Of a stretch of 64,000 nucleotides of DNA, positions 38,601 to 44,700 are shown piece after piece. The translations under genes were made by a program, and so were the position numbers. This DNA comes from Sympetrum striolatum (taxonomy: Eukaryota > Arthropoda > Insecta > Odonata > Libellulidae). Below the pieces are notes generated by a model that saw only the letters and a list, made by a program, of their open reading frames with translations, was not told the DNA's origin and searched no databases. Each line of letters opens with the position of its first letter. Position 1 is the first letter of the stretch. The DNA lies in NCBI GenBank assembly GCA_947579665.1, contig OX388350.1, forward strand, positions 88,369,152 to 88,433,151, given 5' to 3'.

Positions 38601-40354
38601 GCTGTGAAAACCTGTGCGTCTTGAACTGAAAAAGTTTGGGAACCCCTTGGTTATGGAACAGTTATAAATATTTGTCTATTTACTCTTTTTATTTAAATAT
38701 CAGAATTCGTGAAACAGTAAAGATAAATAGTTTGTAGGTTTCCCCGATGATTGAGCTAAACTCAAGCTTGAACTGACCTAAAACGACTGAAACAAACTAG
38801 TAAAACAACGACCAAATGGAAACTGAACGAAGTAGCTCAGACTTGAGGATAAGAAACTAAACATGAGACAGAAACATATAAAATTACTGTGTCCCGTCAC
38901 ATAGTATTACATAGATGCTTAAAACTTTGTAAACAATTTGTTAAAATTTGAATTGTGAAAATTTGCTTAAAACTCATTCCCAGCATGATTACAGTTTGCA
39001 AGCAGCATTTTACTTGCGTGATTATGATTTAATAGGTTGGAAGAGAAAATAACCGACTACAATTTAAAACTTAAAAAGGGAAAGTAAAACAACTGGTATG
39101 TTTTAGGAATCAAGATGCCTTCTCTGCTTAGAGTAAGGAAGAGGCTGGCCCAAACTTTCTTCTGACGAATTTTATCTTTCTTTGAATTAATATAGAATTA
39201 TGATCCATTTTATCAGTGTTTTGTCATTACTTTAAATACTATTTATCCCACTTATCTCCTATCTGAATTGTTTCAACAGTATGGAAGTCTTGTTGCAAGT
39301 GCCTTGGGAGGATTGCCTTCAGGATGGCCTCCTCATGTTTCCTTTGCTCCACAATCAGAATCTTCTGACAGAATGTCACCCGGGCAACGAAATACATCTA
39401 CCAGCCATATTCCAGTAAGGAAGGGATTGAGTCGTGCAGAAGGTCCTTTGCAGTCATCAGATGGCAGAAGCTTGCTTCTAAGGTTTGTCAGTGTTAATGG
39501 AAAGTGTAGATCATTTTCATATATAATTTGCAAGGCATTTCCCTAAAGTAAAGAACATGGAAGTCATCAAATCACTTGCTCTTTGGAAATTTTTTGTTGT
39601 TGAAATTATGCAATTATCGTTTTATAATCTCCATTTATATTCTTAAAATTAAAACAATTGTTAAGTAAGAGTAAAAAATTACGTCAGGTGCTTCTAACAA
39701 TTAAGTTGCTTCAAAACTCCATTTGATGGAGTACTTTTACCTTCAATTTTAATAGATATTAATGTAAAGCACCGCAGCCTCTTGAAAAATTATTATGTGC
39801 ACATTTCACGCGATTAGTGATAAAAATGCTCTGAAGAACTAACAAATTTACTTTTCATGCACTTTTGCCAACTTAAGCCTCCATCAGGTACGTGGGACAC
39901 CACTTGCTCAATCTGCGTATGGCCTCGAAGGAAGTAGCCCCTCTGGAATTATTACTGGACTATCACCACAAGGTCCCTGGATTCCAGAGGTTGTCCCAGA
40001 ACTTACGGTAGCAGACATGAGTCTTGGTACTCTTTACCTTCATGAACTCCATCATCGGCAGGTTTGTATATATAGAAAGAAAACTGTAGAAATATCTATA
40101 CATGCTATTTGAAGAGATTCCTTTCAGCTTGTTCCATCGTCTTGTAGATGAATCGTCAACAGGGTTACCATAGTGTTGGAGGTTCAGAAGCAGGAATGTC
40201 ACTGTGGCAACAAAGGAGACCTCAGGATAAGGTCCCAAGCCAGGGGACAGCACAAATGTCAGGTATCATGGAAAGAGCTGATGAAGCAGAACGCACTCCA
40301 CTTCTGATTCCAGGTTCATCTCCGTTGTTACCACACAGAGGACAGACAAATTAG
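15034..40354 (+). CDS. Atg9: Autophagy-related protein 9 (ATG9), 14 coding exons
   Basis: ATG9 is the multi-spanning lipid scramblase on Golgi/endosome-derived vesicles that seeds the autophagosome membrane, working with ATG2 and the ATG1/ULK complex. Coding exons: 15034-15154, 15226-15403, 15550-15787, 15931-16055, 17175-17302, 17587-17771, 19747-19925, 20087-20218, 20308-20461, 22494-22754, 30662-30871, 39280-39482, 39878-40061, 40148-40354. They join in one frame, 2505 nt including stop, giving 834 residues (human ATG9A has 839). Family blocks are seen in order: WNHIEDLDSFFARMY (43-57), the first membrane span near 76-92, a second near 138-155, ELDIYHRILRFQNYMVALVN (about 214-233), SLYGRLYLRHFNELDHEL (about 338-355), VYDEDVLTVEHVLT, FQYKAVYLLEELLSP and NFTVEVVGVGD. 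The N-terminal Y9-Q-P-I and C-terminal ERTPLL fit tyrosine and acidic-dileucine sorting signals. No frame breaks were found; it looks functional. Confidence 0.96.
15226..15403 (+). CDS. Atg9: ATG9 coding exon 2 (residues 41-100)
   Basis: Bounded by TTCCAG| and |GTATGT. Encodes WNHIEDLDSFFARMY and the first hydrophobic span (LLQFIFIVVFTTFLMHCV), then VDYQVLF, all diagnostic for ATG9. Confidence 0.95.
15550..15787 (+). CDS. Atg9: ATG9 coding exon 3 (residues 100-179)
   Basis: Bounded by TTTTTAG| and |GTAAGA. Contains a glycine/asparagine-rich lumenal loop (GGKNGGNDSGSGN), longer than in vertebrates, then VSLADALIPAGEC and the second membrane span around WLCILVATIFWIL. Confidence 0.95.
15931..16055 (+). 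CDS. Atg9: ATG9 coding exon 4 (residues 180-221)
   Basis: Bounded by TATTACAG| and |GTAAAT. Encodes LTWHEVQKRVREVQLEQQ and ELDIYHRIL, a cytosolic segment strongly conserved across animal ATG9 proteins. Confidence 0.95.
16056..17174 (+). other. ATG9 intron 4 with a LINE 3' end
   Basis: GT...AG intron of 1119 bp. From about 16290 to 16884 it holds a decayed non-LTR retrotransposon 3' end: a poor HNFHSWNKNNLDIPRFKGS-like reading near 16480-16540 resembles the end of jockey/CR1-type proteins, and the stretch ends with AATAAAGCTTTATTATTATTG at 16859-16880. Confidence 0.5.
17175..17302 (+). CDS. Atg9: ATG9 coding exon 5 (residues 221-264)
   Basis: Bounded by TTTCTAG| and |GTGAGT. Encodes FQNYMVALVN-like FKNYMVAMVNKSLLP and GETVFLTRGLKYNIELL, matching the family segment before the WGP turn. 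Confidence 0.95.
17587..17771 (+). CDS. Atg9: ATG9 coding exon 6 (residues 264-325)
   Basis: Bounded by ATCCAG| and |GTGAGC. Encodes WGPWSPFENNWHLKEDF and a hydrophobic segment ILWVGVANLILCPIILLWQ, the third hydrophobic block of the ATG9 core. Confidence 0.95.
17772..18585 (+). other. First part of ATG9 intron 6
   Basis: Non-coding AT-rich sequence. The 69-codon frame at 17921-18130 has no motif. I see nothing that I can name. Confidence 0.45.
18586..18744 (+). repeat. tRNA-derived SINE
   Basis: The head reads TGGTGGTCAAGTAGTTAGCG (A-box/D-arm) and CCAGG-TTTGAAT-CCTGG (perfect 5-bp T-arm with a 7-nt loop, B box GGTTTGAATCC) at 18632-18648, spaced as in a tRNA. The body after 18650 has a CTGATCAG-ATTTTT-CTGATCAG palindrome and no tRNA 3' end. 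It sits in ATG9 intron 6 and directly precedes a LINE tail, a common SINE-LINE arrangement, though here they may be independent. Confidence 0.65.
18745..18985 (+). pseudogene. LINE reverse transcriptase C-terminal fragment
   Basis: The frame gives LEAFEMWVWYKMEKVS, the standard post-transcriptase motif (LE.WCWRRM.KISW), then after a G-run a frame change to HRKWKWVGQILRVLRNVTKA, resembling the final R..RWIGHILRH segment. The run of eleven G residues near 18831-18841 marks the break. 5'-truncated and dead. Confidence 0.65.
18986..19746 (+). other. Last part of ATG9 intron 6
   Basis: AT-rich. The 95-codon frame 19466-19753 has no motif and ends seven bases into exon 7 out of frame. I see no gene or nameable repeat. 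Confidence 0.45.
19747..19925 (+). CDS. Atg9: ATG9 coding exon 7 (residues 326-385)
   Basis: Bounded by TTCTTAG| and |GTATGG. Encodes VIKREPSSLGSRCW, SLYGRLYLRHFNELDHEL, NRAYRPASKYMAIFTSP. The arginine and tyrosine pattern is almost identical to that of vertebrate ATG9. Confidence 0.96.
20087..20218 (+). CDS. Atg9: ATG9 coding exon 8 (residues 385-429)
   Basis: Bounded by TTTTAG| and |GTGATC. Encodes NVTFFAGAQMAVLILLSV and YDEDVLTVEHVLTAITVLG, two hydrophobic segments of the scramblase core. Confidence 0.96.
20308..20461 (+). CDS. Atg9: ATG9 coding exon 9 (residues 429-480)
   Basis: Bounded by TTCGTAG| and |GTAGGC. Encodes FIPDENMVWCPESLMTAVLA, HTHYLPDGWRGHAHT and FSQLFQYKA, conserved in the family. 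Confidence 0.96.
20841..21759 (-). mobile_element. Mariner-type element with internal deletion, in ATG9 intron 9
   Basis: Both ends carry CAGGGTGGGGCATAATGG as inverted repeats (20841 rightward, 21759 leftward). On the - strand the transposase N-terminus starts near 21640 (MPWSGEHKGFVVEAFFKNGE), breaks at a stop near 21538, then continues with the helix-turn-helix HATALGISSRSVRRILH (about 21300-21350). It then jumps directly to the C-terminal PPRSPDLIPCHFFLWEYLKA (about 21130-21200) and MLRRVYENFFERL. The central catalytic part between MRMAQKLS and the last block is missing; this last block normally holds the third aspartate (PDLTPCDFFLWGY), here changed to H. The element could still be moved by an intact relative. 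Confidence 0.85.
21760..22493 (+). other. End of ATG9 intron 9
   Basis: No gene seen. A GC-richer block at about 21880-22135 (GGGGGCCAGCCCTGCTTCC and following) differs from its AT-rich surroundings and may be an old repeat that I cannot name. Confidence 0.4.
22494..22754 (+). CDS. Atg9: ATG9 coding exon 10 (residues 481-567)
   Basis: Bounded by TTTTCAG| and |GTGAGT. Encodes LLEELLSPLLTPFILCF, ALDIVDFYRNFTVEVVGVGD and SFAQMDVRRHGQP, the last strongly conserved block before the variable cytosolic tail. A second GT (CAG|GTAAAA at 22766) could extend the exon in frame by four codons. Confidence 0.95.
22755..23387 (+). other. Start of ATG9 intron 10
   Basis: AT-rich intron sequence without recognised features. 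Intron 10 as a whole spans 22755-30661 (7.9 kb) and is filled with the retroelement and modular repeat pieces annotated below. Confidence 0.45.
23388..24044 (+). pseudogene. LINE endonuclease fragment (craniofacial-development-protein-2-like)
   Basis: Two frames give the AP-endonuclease domain of a non-LTR retrotransposon: VGTLNVWAMHRKQKSVNLK (family GTLNVRSMxxK..), NINILGVKYGGKMG, then EEVGEFGLGKRNDRGQKMID, NNLCITNTLFQHHNRCKYTW and KDTDRCQISF. This resembles the CFDP2-like open frames found throughout insect genomes. A frame break lies between 23675 and 23820 and the reverse transcriptase is missing. Confidence 0.75.
24214..24609 (-). pseudogene. Non-LTR retrotransposon C-terminal fragment
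   Basis: A 131-codon open frame includes VIRSLIEYCCAIWDHHEVGL, DLEMVQCRAARSVKGEFRFD and SLRWNSLSDRRLEYQRKLF. This is the region following the reverse transcriptase in jockey/CR1-type LINEs (S.IRPILEYA..VWDP... L..VQRRAARFV... LxWxSLxxRR). The C-terminal NLREKTKK fits the element's end. Orientation is opposite to the host gene. Confidence 0.8.
24790..25318 (+). pseudogene. LINE reverse transcriptase C-terminus, endonuclease-RT type
   Basis: Broken frames give VCSEYTYLGQLITTGEKNRI (24868-24930), then after stops RLQTTQRIIERCMLGITRR, DRKRNTWVRMMTGVTDIIRK and LKWRWTGHVARRYDNRW (25070-25260). The pattern RSMLGIxxRDRxRNxxIRxxTxVxDI..L+WxWAGHxxRxxDxRW is the standard end of this LINE group. It ends GGAGGCCTACATCTGACGTC, also found in reverse at 43060-43090, so the two are copies of one family. 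Confidence 0.8.
25342..26617 (-). repeat. T-arm-motif modular repeat, copy 2a (reversed)
   Basis: Starts with the terminal CGAGTAAAAGCTTCTTATA at 25342. It carries six motif sites (TCAAACC or TCGAACC) at 25674, 25840, 25989, 26145, 26315 and 26491. Read in element orientation the spacings are 176, 170, 156, 149 and 166 bp. It ends in the (AT)n tract at 26618. The copy is more diverged than those at 56-57 and 63 kb. No coding potential. Confidence 0.75.
26618..26659. repeat. (AT)n microsatellite between inverted repeat copies
   Basis: About 20 AT dinucleotides, followed by AGATGTTTCTCCGGATA linkers. It forms the junction between two oppositely oriented copies of the modular repeat, so it may be the original insertion target or slippage at joined ends. 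Confidence 0.85.
26660..28267 (+). repeat. T-arm-motif modular repeat, copy 2b, with an exact internal duplication
   Basis: Forward copy beginning with the GAAAACTAATTCACAGGCTA-type left end (26727 on) and CGTGTAACCGCCAGAAAAAT. Motifs occur at about 26843, 27018 and 27103, again in the duplicated block, and at about 27896 and 28061. It ends in a degraded terminal hairpin and TTTACTCG near 28258-28265. A 438-bp block (26857-27294) is repeated at once without visible change at 27295-27731. The two identical - strand open frames there (27001-27276 and 27439-27801) are products of this duplication and not genes. Confidence 0.75.
28410..28800 (+). pseudogene. LINE reverse transcriptase fragment next to a DNA-transposon end
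   Basis: 28520-28640 reads DIAVVTENANDLQNTLQRKD and EIMKKEFNIKIN, which follows the catalytic YADD in LINE reverse transcriptases (ADDQ.V.A....DLQ..L..L......Y.MKIN). A poor SLISVSGTSK reading near 28710 fits the later YLGS.I...G motif. Directly before it (28430-28512) lies a GGCATATAAGTCAACCCCTG stretch typical of a DNA-transposon terminus. Confidence 0.5.
28801..29888 (+). other. ATG9 intron 10 sequence
   Basis: AT-rich sequence with no recognised gene. The part near 29760-29888 probably includes the 3' untranslated tail of the adjacent - strand LINE. Confidence 0.4.
29889..30426 (-). pseudogene. LINE ribonuclease H domain and C-terminus (I/jockey-like)
   Basis: Leftward from about 30426 the frame reads TDILFIWVPGHVGILGNEKA and DAAAKAAL, the last block of the RNase H domain found in I-type and some jockey-type LINEs. 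It then runs open to 29889 with WQKEWNDLAGNKLRAVKEVV, RREEVIPPRLRIGHTVLTHS and CEDCDSLLTVLHLLLECVKY, a CxxC...H...C tail typical of these proteins. The 148-codon intact tail suggests a fairly recent insertion, though the rest is missing. Confidence 0.85.
30662..30871 (+). CDS. Atg9: ATG9 coding exon 11 (residues 568-637)
   Basis: Bounded by TTTTACAG| and |GTGAGT. Encodes QAENGKTELSLVHFTLTNPE (vertebrate form QAEDGKTELSLMHFAITNPG) and continues into the variable tail ending SVSSLGVG. It is separated from exons 10 and 12 by 7.9 and 8.4 kb, so it was confirmed by family match and by conserved phase 0 on both sides. Confidence 0.93.
30872..31559 (+). other. Start of ATG9 intron 11
   Basis: Intron 11 spans 30872-39279 (8.4 kb). 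This first part has no recognised gene. The - strand open frame 31191-31649 runs into a transposon end and shows no motif. Confidence 0.4.
31560..33106 (+). mobile_element. DNA transposon, hAT-like, 1.55 kb, with coding relic
   Basis: Left end CAGGGTGGCCGCAGGACC (31560) matches the right end in reverse, CAGGGTGGCTGCAGAAC (33106 leftward). Both subterminal regions are rich in repeated ACCTTGAAAA motifs. An open frame at 31958-32626 ends with LILSHGNATVKCGFSINAQC, LVENQL; after a frame change (32630-32829) it continues as AGGVRKLEITSGLNHAYENA and a lysine/glutamate-rich coiled-coil tail that runs, after another shift, to about 32911 (ELARLTEEIENKIKK). The LSHG.A.VE.GFS.N motif is shared by a group of uncharacterised animal transposase-like proteins; placement in hAT is tentative. 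Two frame breaks make it inactive. Confidence 0.65.
33107..34700 (+). other. ATG9 intron 11, unassigned
   Basis: The interval 33170-33620 has several codon-like, glutamate/lysine-rich stretches (for example MIEELEGTSDEEISQ near 33500) interrupted by stops. They look like the remains of a mobile-element protein that I cannot identify. The rest has no recognised feature. Confidence 0.35.
34701..35420 (+). pseudogene. PIF/Harbinger transposase remnant
   Basis: From about 35045 the frame reads LGDLDYTQENYLMKRIRKPS, then HINTRNIIERMFGVWKRHFP (35130-35190) and VMEVVVAYAVLHNV (35232-35273). This is the C-terminal part of HARBI1-type transposases (LGDSGYPL..YLMTP..., H...R..VERTFGVLK.RF, ..ATAVLHN). 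Stops occur at several points and the earlier catalytic residues are not readable. The - strand open frame over this area is a shadow. Confidence 0.7.
35421..36944 (+). other. ATG9 intron 11 between two Harbinger pieces
   Basis: AT-rich. The - strand frame 36657-36908 is open for 83 codons but not recognised. Position and orientation suggest that this interval is the interior of a degenerate Harbinger element. Confidence 0.35.
36945..37428 (-). pseudogene. Myb/SANT-like DNA-binding protein remnant (Harbinger partner ORF)
   Basis: Leftward from ATG at 37428 the frame reads MDAEISRNFTEEGQTLLLNL and VENKISNLTRWKQ, then stops. At 37199-36945 it resumes with STRPWRRLKSKYDAIKKETN and SLRQTGGGPSN. 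This order (FTxxExxLLxxLV..., a WxxLKxKYD-type helix, then TGGGP) is that of Myb/SANT-like proteins such as MSANTD3/4 and of the second open frame of Harbinger transposons. Two breaks make it a pseudogene. It is divergent to the transposase remnant at 34701-35420, a usual Harbinger layout. Confidence 0.65.
37429..37834 (+). other. ATG9 intron 11, unassigned
   Basis: No gene seen. It may hold the outer end of the Harbinger element, but I could not find matching terminal repeats. Confidence 0.35.
37835..37915. repeat. AT-rich minisatellite
   Basis: Direct repeats of a unit close to AATATAATATATGAT, about four copies with interruptions, directly abutting a GC-rich palindrome. Confidence 0.7.
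37916..37953. repeat. GC-rich palindrome (hairpin)
   Basis: GATAATCGGTGGGCC and GGCCCGCCGATTATC form 15-nt arms with one G-T type mismatch around an 8-nt AATATATC loop. It stands out in an AT-rich intron. It may be the fused ends of a small transposon. Confidence 0.7.
38117..38401 (+). other. Unrecognised 94-codon open frame in ATG9 intron 11
   Basis: Open from 38117 to a stop at 38401, with a lysine/arginine-rich end (RHREEITIRKKHH). There are no known motifs and no splice-consistent boundaries in frame with ATG9. It may be part of a decayed transposase; function unknown. Confidence 0.2.
38499..38648. mobile_element. hAT-type MITE (150 bp) with 8-bp target duplication
   Basis: Terminal inverted repeats CATGGTTTCCCAAACT and AAGGGGTTCCCAAACT (read inward from each end, 13 of 16 identical) are flanked on both sides by the same 8 bp, GGTTATGG (38491-38498 and 38649-38656). 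Eight-bp duplication and the GGTTCCCAAACT-type end are hallmarks of hAT elements. Non-coding; inserted in ATG9 intron 11. Confidence 0.85.
39280..39482 (+). CDS. Atg9: ATG9 coding exon 12 (residues 638-705)
   Basis: Bounded by TTCAACAG| and |GTTTGT. Encodes the variable serine-rich cytosolic tail: YGSLVASALGGLPSGWPP, SESSDRMSPGQRN and the segment ending DGRSLLL. Its place is supported by phase and by position between exons 11 and 13. Confidence 0.85.
39878..40061 (+). CDS. Atg9: ATG9 coding exon 13 (residues 705-766)
   Basis: The AG at 39876-39877 is chosen over the AG at 39886-39887 because only the former keeps frame with exon 12. The coding sequence gives LHQVRGTPLAQSAYGLEGSS and VADMSLGTLYLHELHHRQ, matching the vertebrate TEMSLHALYMHQLHKQQ block near the end of ATG9. 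The donor is CAG|GTTTGT. Confidence 0.9.
40148..40354 (+). CDS. Atg9: ATG9 coding exon 14 (residues 767-834, stop)
   Basis: Bounded by CTTGTAG| and stop TAG at 40352-40354. It encodes a glutamine-rich segment and ends EADEAERTPLL-type sequence: DEAERTPLLIPGSSPLLP. ERTPLL fits an acidic-dileucine [DE]xxxL[LI] endosomal sorting motif. Gene-level evidence is in the full ATG9 entry. Confidence 0.9.
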   Translation: MNRQQGYHSVGGSEAGMSLWQQRRPQDKVPSQGTAQMSGIMERADEAERTPLLIPGSSPLLPHRGQTN

Positions 40355-41571
40355 TGCAATCACTGCCATTTTTATAATTCAGTTGCAACGGTTGTCTTTT
40401 TACTGGGGACACATCAGCTGAAAATTCCAATAACTTGGCTGACCTTATAGAACAGTCCGTTCATTGTTATCAAGATTGTTCTTTAGGATTAGGGAGGCAA
40501 AAGACTAGTGAAAAAATGGTGCTTTTAATGTTTTTATCTGGATGCCATTGAGAGAAGCTGATGTGAAAATTTGTGTGGTATTCTCAAGATAATTCCACTG
40601 GAATTGCTCTGTGAATTTTCTTGTGAAAGACAGAGACATAGCCACCGGCTGTAGGCTAATTAGCTGAATTATAATTACTTTTTAAATGTTGTCAGATGCA
40701 GATCATGTGGTGAGTTGCTTGCTGTATCATTTGCAAGGTTGGGAAAGTGCACAGTTTCAATTTAATTCAAGATGCTCTTCTAGTCAAGGGGTGACCTTAA
40801 TTTCCTCTATGTTCAATGATTCCCCCTTTATGGAGAAATACTCTTAGGACACTGTTTCAAACACTACAGATATTCGTAAAAAAGCTTATTTTCACTAATT
40901 AAGTAGATTTTGATCGAATAAAAGAAAATTTTTAAGAGTTTGTTTTATTAATTCTTTGAACTCGGCTGAATTTTACTAAGTATAAACTGATGAAAAACTC
41001 TGGGCTTTCAGATTTGATTGTTATTTTTCACAAGCTAACACCAATCATATGTACTTGACATTCCCTATAAAAACTGAACAGTGTTCTGGTGCTGAGTAGT
41101 AAATCTTAAAGGTTTTATGTGTATTACAAAGATAATGCTCGTGCTGAACGGTTTAATTTTCAGGAAATTATCCAACCTTTAACAGGTACAAAGTATGCAT
41201 TGTCTGACAAGGTTTGCCTGAATTATTATAACCATATTATTTGTCCATAAGAATTATAATACGATTGCCTTATGCAGCTGTAAGCTTTATCCAATTAACT
41301 GTTACTGGCATAAGAATTATGGCACAAAGCTAACAGATTAGAGTGGGTGAATTTTAAACAGAAAAGTAAAATATTTCATCCTCTTATTGGGCATTAAATG
41401 TTAATTACACAATTACTGTTTACATCATCAACACACAATCTCTTTTGGCCTTTTCATTATAAAATGTCCATTCAATATTATAATGAAACGATAATACTTA
41501 AGGAGGTTGACAAAATCTCTCTTTCTGTAGCAGAAGACGGAACTTGTACAAATAGAAGGTCAGATTGACCC
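40355..41571. other. Convergent 3' untranslated region between ATG9 and L3MBTL
   Basis: The gap holds the 3' untranslated regions of both genes. ATG9 has an AATAAA at 40917-40922 with a T/GT-rich stretch about 20 bp later. On the - strand, candidate poly(A) signals for L3MBTL are ATTAAA at 41152-41157 and AATAAA at 40944-40949; use of the latter would make the two transcripts overlap. No other gene is seen. Confidence 0.5.
40917..40922 (+). terminator. Candidate ATG9 polyadenylation signal
   Basis: AATAAA, 563 bp after the ATG9 stop, followed by GAGTTTGTTTTATT at about 40936. It is the first canonical hexamer after the stop in my reading. Confidence 0.5.
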
Positions 41572-41703
41572 TTACATTGCTGTAAGCCTCTGTCTGAGAA
41601 GAACGATGCTGTTGTACACCTTGATGGCTGGACCAAGTTTGAATCCAAGAAGGCTCACAATGTCATTTTGATTGAGAAGCAGAAATGCTTCTCCATCTAT
41701 TTG
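41572..41703 (-). CDS. l(3)mbt: L3MBTL last exon: second half of SAM domain and stop
   Basis: The acceptor reads TTTTTTACAG|CAAATAG. Encodes QIDGEAFLLLNQNDIVSLLG, FKLGPAIKVYNSIVLLRQ and RLTAM, then TAA. IDG.AFLLL and KLGPA.K.YN.I are the hallmark SAM motifs of the MBT/Polycomb group. Confidence 0.88.
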   Translation of the reverse strand, partial: QIDGEAFLLLNQNDIVSLLGFKLGPAIKVYNSIVLLRQRLTAM

Positions 41704-44700
41704 CTGTAAAAAATAAATTTAATTCTTTTAGTAAAAGTGGTATTATATTAGGCAAACTGATACTCATATTTGCTGGACAGTAATCTTATTTGACATCCTA
41801 AAATATAAAAGGAGAGTTTTCAATCCTATTCAAAAGTTAACAAAAACTTTAAATTACACAATGATACAACAACATTTTTGGATAATACCAATAATATTTC
41901 CATTACCAAAGCAATAATTACATCCTCTCATTTTTATCCAAAACACTCCTAAAATTCACACCAGTGCATTGTAATTCACCGTATGGAATAAATTATTTTC
42001 CTACATTTTGAGGAACACAAATTTAAATAATTAAATTTCTGCCAATCTAACATAATCTAGTCACATTACCATCATACATACAGTTTCAATTAAAGATATA
42101 ATTGGAGATAACAGAAATTTCCTTTATACCAATTCCCTCTTTTACAAAACCCTAACAGCCAATCATTGATTCTACAATAGAAATGATTTGTTTATCCGTT
42201 ATCAAAACCAAATTCTATTTTCCACATTTCCAGCGTACACATTCCCTCAAATTAAAATATCTGAATGCTATCACTAAAGGTTCAAGCTCAATAAACGGCA
42301 CAACAAGCAATCCATTCTCTCTGATGATGCCTTCGTGGAAGGTGAAATACGTATCAGAACTTCAGGTTAATTTTGATGGTTTTGGGAGTGGTTTATATAT
42401 TTATTTAAGTATTTCATTTATCAAAGAATGTGAAGACTAGTGATCATAATTTTCAGAAGGTAACTGAACAACTATTTCTGCAATAATAAGAACAATTTGT
42501 TCCACAAACAAATTATGAAAAAAGAATCAACAGCAAACAATTTTCGGCACCACTTTAGAGATCAACCATGATATCAGCAACCATATGATTCACCCAAGAC
42601 ATTGAACCAATCTTGCAATCCATAACAAAGTGCAATGGCGGAGGTAGTTGGATATTACAATTATTATTATAAACAATTATAACAAAAGTTCCCTTTAATT
42701 TCTTCACCTTTTAGCAGATATAAAATTAGATTTGGCACTTAGGCTAGAAAACAACACCATGATTGTTAGGGAAGAATAAAAATTGCAACATTTCCATTTT
42801 TAAATGACAATGTGAATTACCATTTGTAACTTTCTAAAAGTCAACCTTTACATACTACATTTGGATGGAAAAAAACAGGTGCACTTATTTAAAAGATGTT
42901 AAATGAAGAACAAACAAAACTTAATTTAATCTTCTTAATATACCATATTTGCACATATCTAAGATGAACCAGAAGACCAAGAAGAAGGAAAAATATTAAA
43001 TTTGAATCACTGATAGTTGTGGCATGCTGGGTGTTGACTGGCCAAGTCATCAGCCATTTTCAATCTGACGTCGGATTTAGGCCTCCCTAAGTACTTTCCG
43101 ATTTTCTCCGTCCCGAGCTTTTTGTTGCCACGTTACACCTAGGTACTTGATGATTTCTTCTTCTTAGTCTCTTCACATCTCTTGGTATTCAGTTGATAAC
43201 TGCAGATGTCCAAGGGTTGTCGTTTCTTGTTGCCGCACAGCCAGAACACCTCCATTTTAGTGATCTTACTTTGTCTATGATGTCTGTAACTCCAGACATC
43301 ATTCTCACCCAAGTGTTGCTGTTCCCGTCTCTTTTGCGATTACAAGCATACAGTCATCCATGCTCCTTTGCAGTTTCTGAAGTCTCTGAGTTATTGCTGT
43401 ATTGAATACCCAAGTTTCACTTACATACGTCAATACAGGTAGAATGCATTGGTTGAAGTCATTCCTCTTCAAAATCATAGGCATTCTAGACTTAAGAATA
43501 CATAAGTTCCTTCCAAGGGTGCTCCAGCCAGGTTTCATTCTTCTGCTAGCTTCATTAATTCTGAATGAGGAAACTAGACCTGCATGTTCATTCTACTCTA
43601 ACCACAAGTTTCATTGACGTGAAATTCACACTTTGACCCTTGATATCATCAGTTCCATGCCCAAAAGGCCTCAAAATCCTGATTTTTTCAATACAGCATA
43701 GTAAGGATTTTCAGAATTGTTTTTGATGCAACTACTGGCAAATTGGAGAGTTGGAATTCAAGTGATCTCTGAAGCCATCCAACAAAAAACTGCAAAGATT
43801 ATCTTCGGTGTCGCAAGACGACTTTTTCAGCTTTTTACCCTTGCGTCAATGGCGCAACAATGTAACGCGAACGCACAAGATAGAATGTAACGTGTAGAGT
43901 GAACAATGTAGTACCGTTGAGTTACCTGGCACAACAATGTAAGGATGGAAACAGTATTTAAGGCCCTCAGTTTTGGGTAACAGTTAGACTCACCTCTCCT
44001 TTGCCATACATTGGAGCATAGGTAAGCTCCAACCCACCTGTGAATTAGTATCTTATCTGGCTATCTATATGAATGAATCCAGAGAAGCATCTATATATAA
44101 TAGAAGATATATGAATGAATCTGGAGAAGGAATTATCTATTATATATAGACCCTTCTCCAGATTCATGTATATAGATAGATAGGATACTAATTCACAGGC
44201 TTAACCACAAACGTCATTGACTAGAAATTTTTACAGGGTGTAGGCCATATCGTGTAACCACCAGAAAAAAGCGATTTTGAACCTTTGAGTCACTTCCAGA
44301 AGGCCCCAAAGTCACATCTTTCTCCATAAAGATACATTGCGGGGATTTTAGAAAAATTTTTTGAGGCACTTCCCAGCAAAGCAGAGAGAAATTCGAGGCA
44401 TCACTGGAGGCATGCGTATCCAATGAAAACCATTCAGACATCATCGAAGATTATCCTTGGTTTGATGCTAGGTCAGGGCAAATATTCTCCCGTTTATTTT
44501 ACATTGTGATTTTTAAGATTTTTTTAATCACTTCCGGATAAGATGGAAACTTGGCATGTAGATAGAGATCATAAATATCTTTTATGTACGTTGTTAAACG
44601 TTCCGCTGATTGTCCTTGATTCGATTCCAGAGAGCCATTTACATTCCTCAATGCATTTCTTATGGAGATAACAGAAACAAATTTTAGGTACAGCCCGGCA

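Noticed and set aside
39886..39887. AG at 39886-39887 as the acceptor of ATG9 exon 13
   Set aside because: Using it would shift the frame relative to exon 12; the AG at 39876-39877 keeps the frame and adds S-L-H-Q.
43800..44030. Solo LTR
   Set aside because: A TATTTAAGG box and repeated ACAACAATGTAA were noticed, but no TG...CA ends, target duplication or second copy was found.
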